From Ianthella basta (lineage: Eukaryota; Porifera; Demospongiae; Verongiida; Ianthellidae), in contig OZ025889.1 of NCBI GenBank assembly GCA_964019415.1, positions 3,722,399 to 3,786,398 on the forward strand: a stretch of DNA of 64,000 bases, written 5' to 3'. The notes under the pieces are model-generated. The model did not search any database and was not told the origin of the DNA. It worked only from the letters and a program-made list of their open reading frames with translations. Shown here in pieces: positions 62,370 through 64,000 of the stretch. The first letter of the stretch is position 1. Each line of letters starts with the position of its first letter. A program made the position numbers and the translations under genes.

Positions 62370-63431
62370 CAACATTATCATGCATGCATTTGCATTTAGG
62401 ACCTGTCCAGTGACGTTTGTACTATATTATGTAACTGAGATGCTTACATTATTGTATGTTAAAGTAAGCTGCAGCATTCACTTCCCTTTCTGCTGTTGTA
62501 CGCACGTACCTAGCTGGCTTCAGTTCCTTAGGCTTTATTACTTCATCAGTTTGAAGTTGATGCATAGAGTATAAAGTTCAAGTGTCATTGGCTGTGGTAG
62601 GCAAGCAATTGTTGCAATTGGAAGTCAGCTGAAAGCTGCAGTTAAAATTGGCCATCAGACATGATGGGAAACACCAAAAGGCTATAGCTGCATGGACGCA
62701 GGACAGGCAATCTGGGAGGCTTATGATTCAATTGGGTTGCAATGACGTATAATCATATTACTTAGTATAACGTGATATTGTCATTTGATTAACTGTTGGG
62801 TGTGTCATATGGTGCACTATTGTTCAAGAGTTACTGTACTTTCACAAAGTATTGGAAGAGGCAAGAGGTTGAAGAGGAATGCACAAGCAGCTGAGAGCTT
62901 TTGAAATTTTGACCACTGAACATCTGACCATGTGGCTATATAGGATGCAACCAATCTGGTTAACACTATCTGATAGTCTATATGATAGATATATAGCATA
63001 GAGAGGGAGAGATAATCAAAAAGCATAAATAATATAATAGAATTATTGAAACCAGTGAATTAAGAGACTACTTTGGCAGTTTCTTGCTACACTGTGTTGC
63101 AATCAGCACCTCCTGAGCTTGTATTGATTCATGCATGCTATAGCTAGCTGCAGCTGTGTGATGGGTATATGGGGTATATCTGTGTACTTATAGAAACCTC
63201 TGTTGTGTAATATACCCATGCAGTGTGCCCCCTACTGCTTGCTCAGATTTGTAAGAGAGGTTTCGTGTTTGGTTGGTTATCAGCCCATTTGCATGTGGTG
63301 CGTGACTGTAGTAGACTCAGGACTGCATAATTGTGAAAATCGTTAATTGAATGATTGAATGAATTCTAATTTGCCCATCAAAACTTAACAAGGATATATA
63401 TTCCCAAACACAACCACTTAGCTACAATGGC

Positions 63432-63587
63432 CAACCTAACTTCTCTTGTCTTCTAACCATGCTTGAGCAAGTGGAGAGAACGGCTGAAGAAATCTTTCCT
63501 TGTGGAGAAGATGACAGTGTGGCCATGAAGCTGGGAGCACCTATGGAGATAGGAGTAGAGATGTATTGCATAGGGTCTCCAGAATAA
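63432..63587 (+). pseudogene. Relic of a kinase gene's last exon
   Basis: The frame reads QPNFSCLLTMLEQVERTAEE, then IFPCGEDDSVAMKLGAPMEI, aligning with the last exons of genes C and D (DRPDFPCL..., DDSVAMKLGAPLEEGAEMY). The splice acceptor and the DRPDF aspartate are lost, and an 8-bp insertion (tgcatagg) changes the end of the frame. It lies 1.06 kb after the death-domain exon of gene E, where the kinase end of gene E would be expected. The stretch 62370-63431 before it holds no other exon. Confidence 0.8.
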
Positions 63588-63907
63588 ACATCAAAGGAGC
63601 AACACATAACAGGGTGACTTTGTCTTGATAAATTCTATTAACTGCATGTGCCTGCACAATTATGTGTGTGCACCTTCTCGTCATGAGAATTCAATGCCAG
63701 CCATAAGAGGTCATCATCACGTATACTCTCTGTGGACTATCTCGCCACAGTGATTAGCCTATTCTGTTGTATAGTATCCCGAAGAATACCCGCGCATTCA
63801 CACTGGTGGAAGATTAGGAAGGGTTTCACCGAAGTTATTTGATAACGGCGTTAAAATACGTATCCCTACGGCTTCGTGTGTATTCAGTGCTATTGAGGAA
63901 GCACACA

Positions 63908-64000
63908 ATGGCGTCTCCAGTGGCGGCCGTACTGCATGCCTGTACCGGCACCAGTCGATTCCTGAGCACTGGAGTGGCTAGCTATGATGCTTCGGGCCTC
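63908..64000 (+). CDS. Possible start of a new gene, cut by the window edge
   Basis: ATG at 63908 with an A at -3 opens a frame that stays open to the edge: MASPVAAVLHACTGTSRFLS, then TGVASYDASGL. The start sits in a CpG-rich stretch (63780-63960), unlike the AT-rich DNA before it, as at a promoter. No family is recognised from 31 residues. Confidence 0.45.
   Translation, partial: MASPVAAVLHACTGTSRFLSTGVASYDASGL

Overview
The window is eukaryotic and most probably from a demosponge. Genes are split into short exons with GT-AG introns, (GT)n microsatellites are very abundant, and transposon relics and foldback repeats are common. Receptor tyrosine kinase and death-domain sequences of the type expanded in sponges are present. 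No sequence search was possible, so the sponge assignment is inference. Exon boundaries were set by hand from splice signals, reading-frame phase and comparison between paralogues in the window; for every multi-exon gene below the phases add up to one open reading frame.

Left part (about 1-17000, minus strand): a ten-exon gene for a protein with two coactosin-like (ADF-homology) domains runs from 16927 down to 243. Its 10.9 kb first intron holds a complete-looking DNA transposon (about 6217-16495) bounded by 15-bp inverted repeats. The transposon carries a 12-exon gene of about 1011 codons whose N-terminus has the zinc-binding layout of the RAG1 N-terminal region. This matches the N-RAG-TP type of animal transposon. 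It also carries a small gene for an acidic protein, a decayed HIRAN-like reading frame and foldback repeats.

Middle (about 17000-21300): a decayed receptor-like relic and a 5'-truncated non-LTR retrotransposon.

Right part (21824-62369, plus strand): a tandem cluster of five receptor genes, A to E. All have a signal peptide, a related cysteine-containing ectodomain of about 185-220 residues and one membrane span, but they carry different cytoplasmic effectors. A (462 aa) has a tyrosine-rich tail and no kinase. B (412 aa) has repeated NPxYxxM motifs and no kinase. C (702 aa) and D (642 aa) have complete tyrosine kinases preceded by an RPLPxLP proline motif. E (402 aa) has a death domain in place of the kinase, with a decayed kinase last exon left further downstream. 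B and C have almost identical ectodomains through a recent segmental duplication, and C and D have almost identical kinase exons. The extracellular and junction exons are phase 1-1, which lets modules be exchanged without breaking the frame. Together this suggests a family of sponge receptors that couples related ligand-binding parts to kinase, adaptor-only or death-domain signalling.

Introns and spacers hold Tc1/mariner-like MITEs, a tRNA-like 77-bp repeat, hammerhead-ribozyme-like motifs, a LINE relic, several hairpin elements and a 2.4 kb uninterrupted-looking (TG)n tract inside gene D. At the right edge a new plus-strand gene may begin at 63908.
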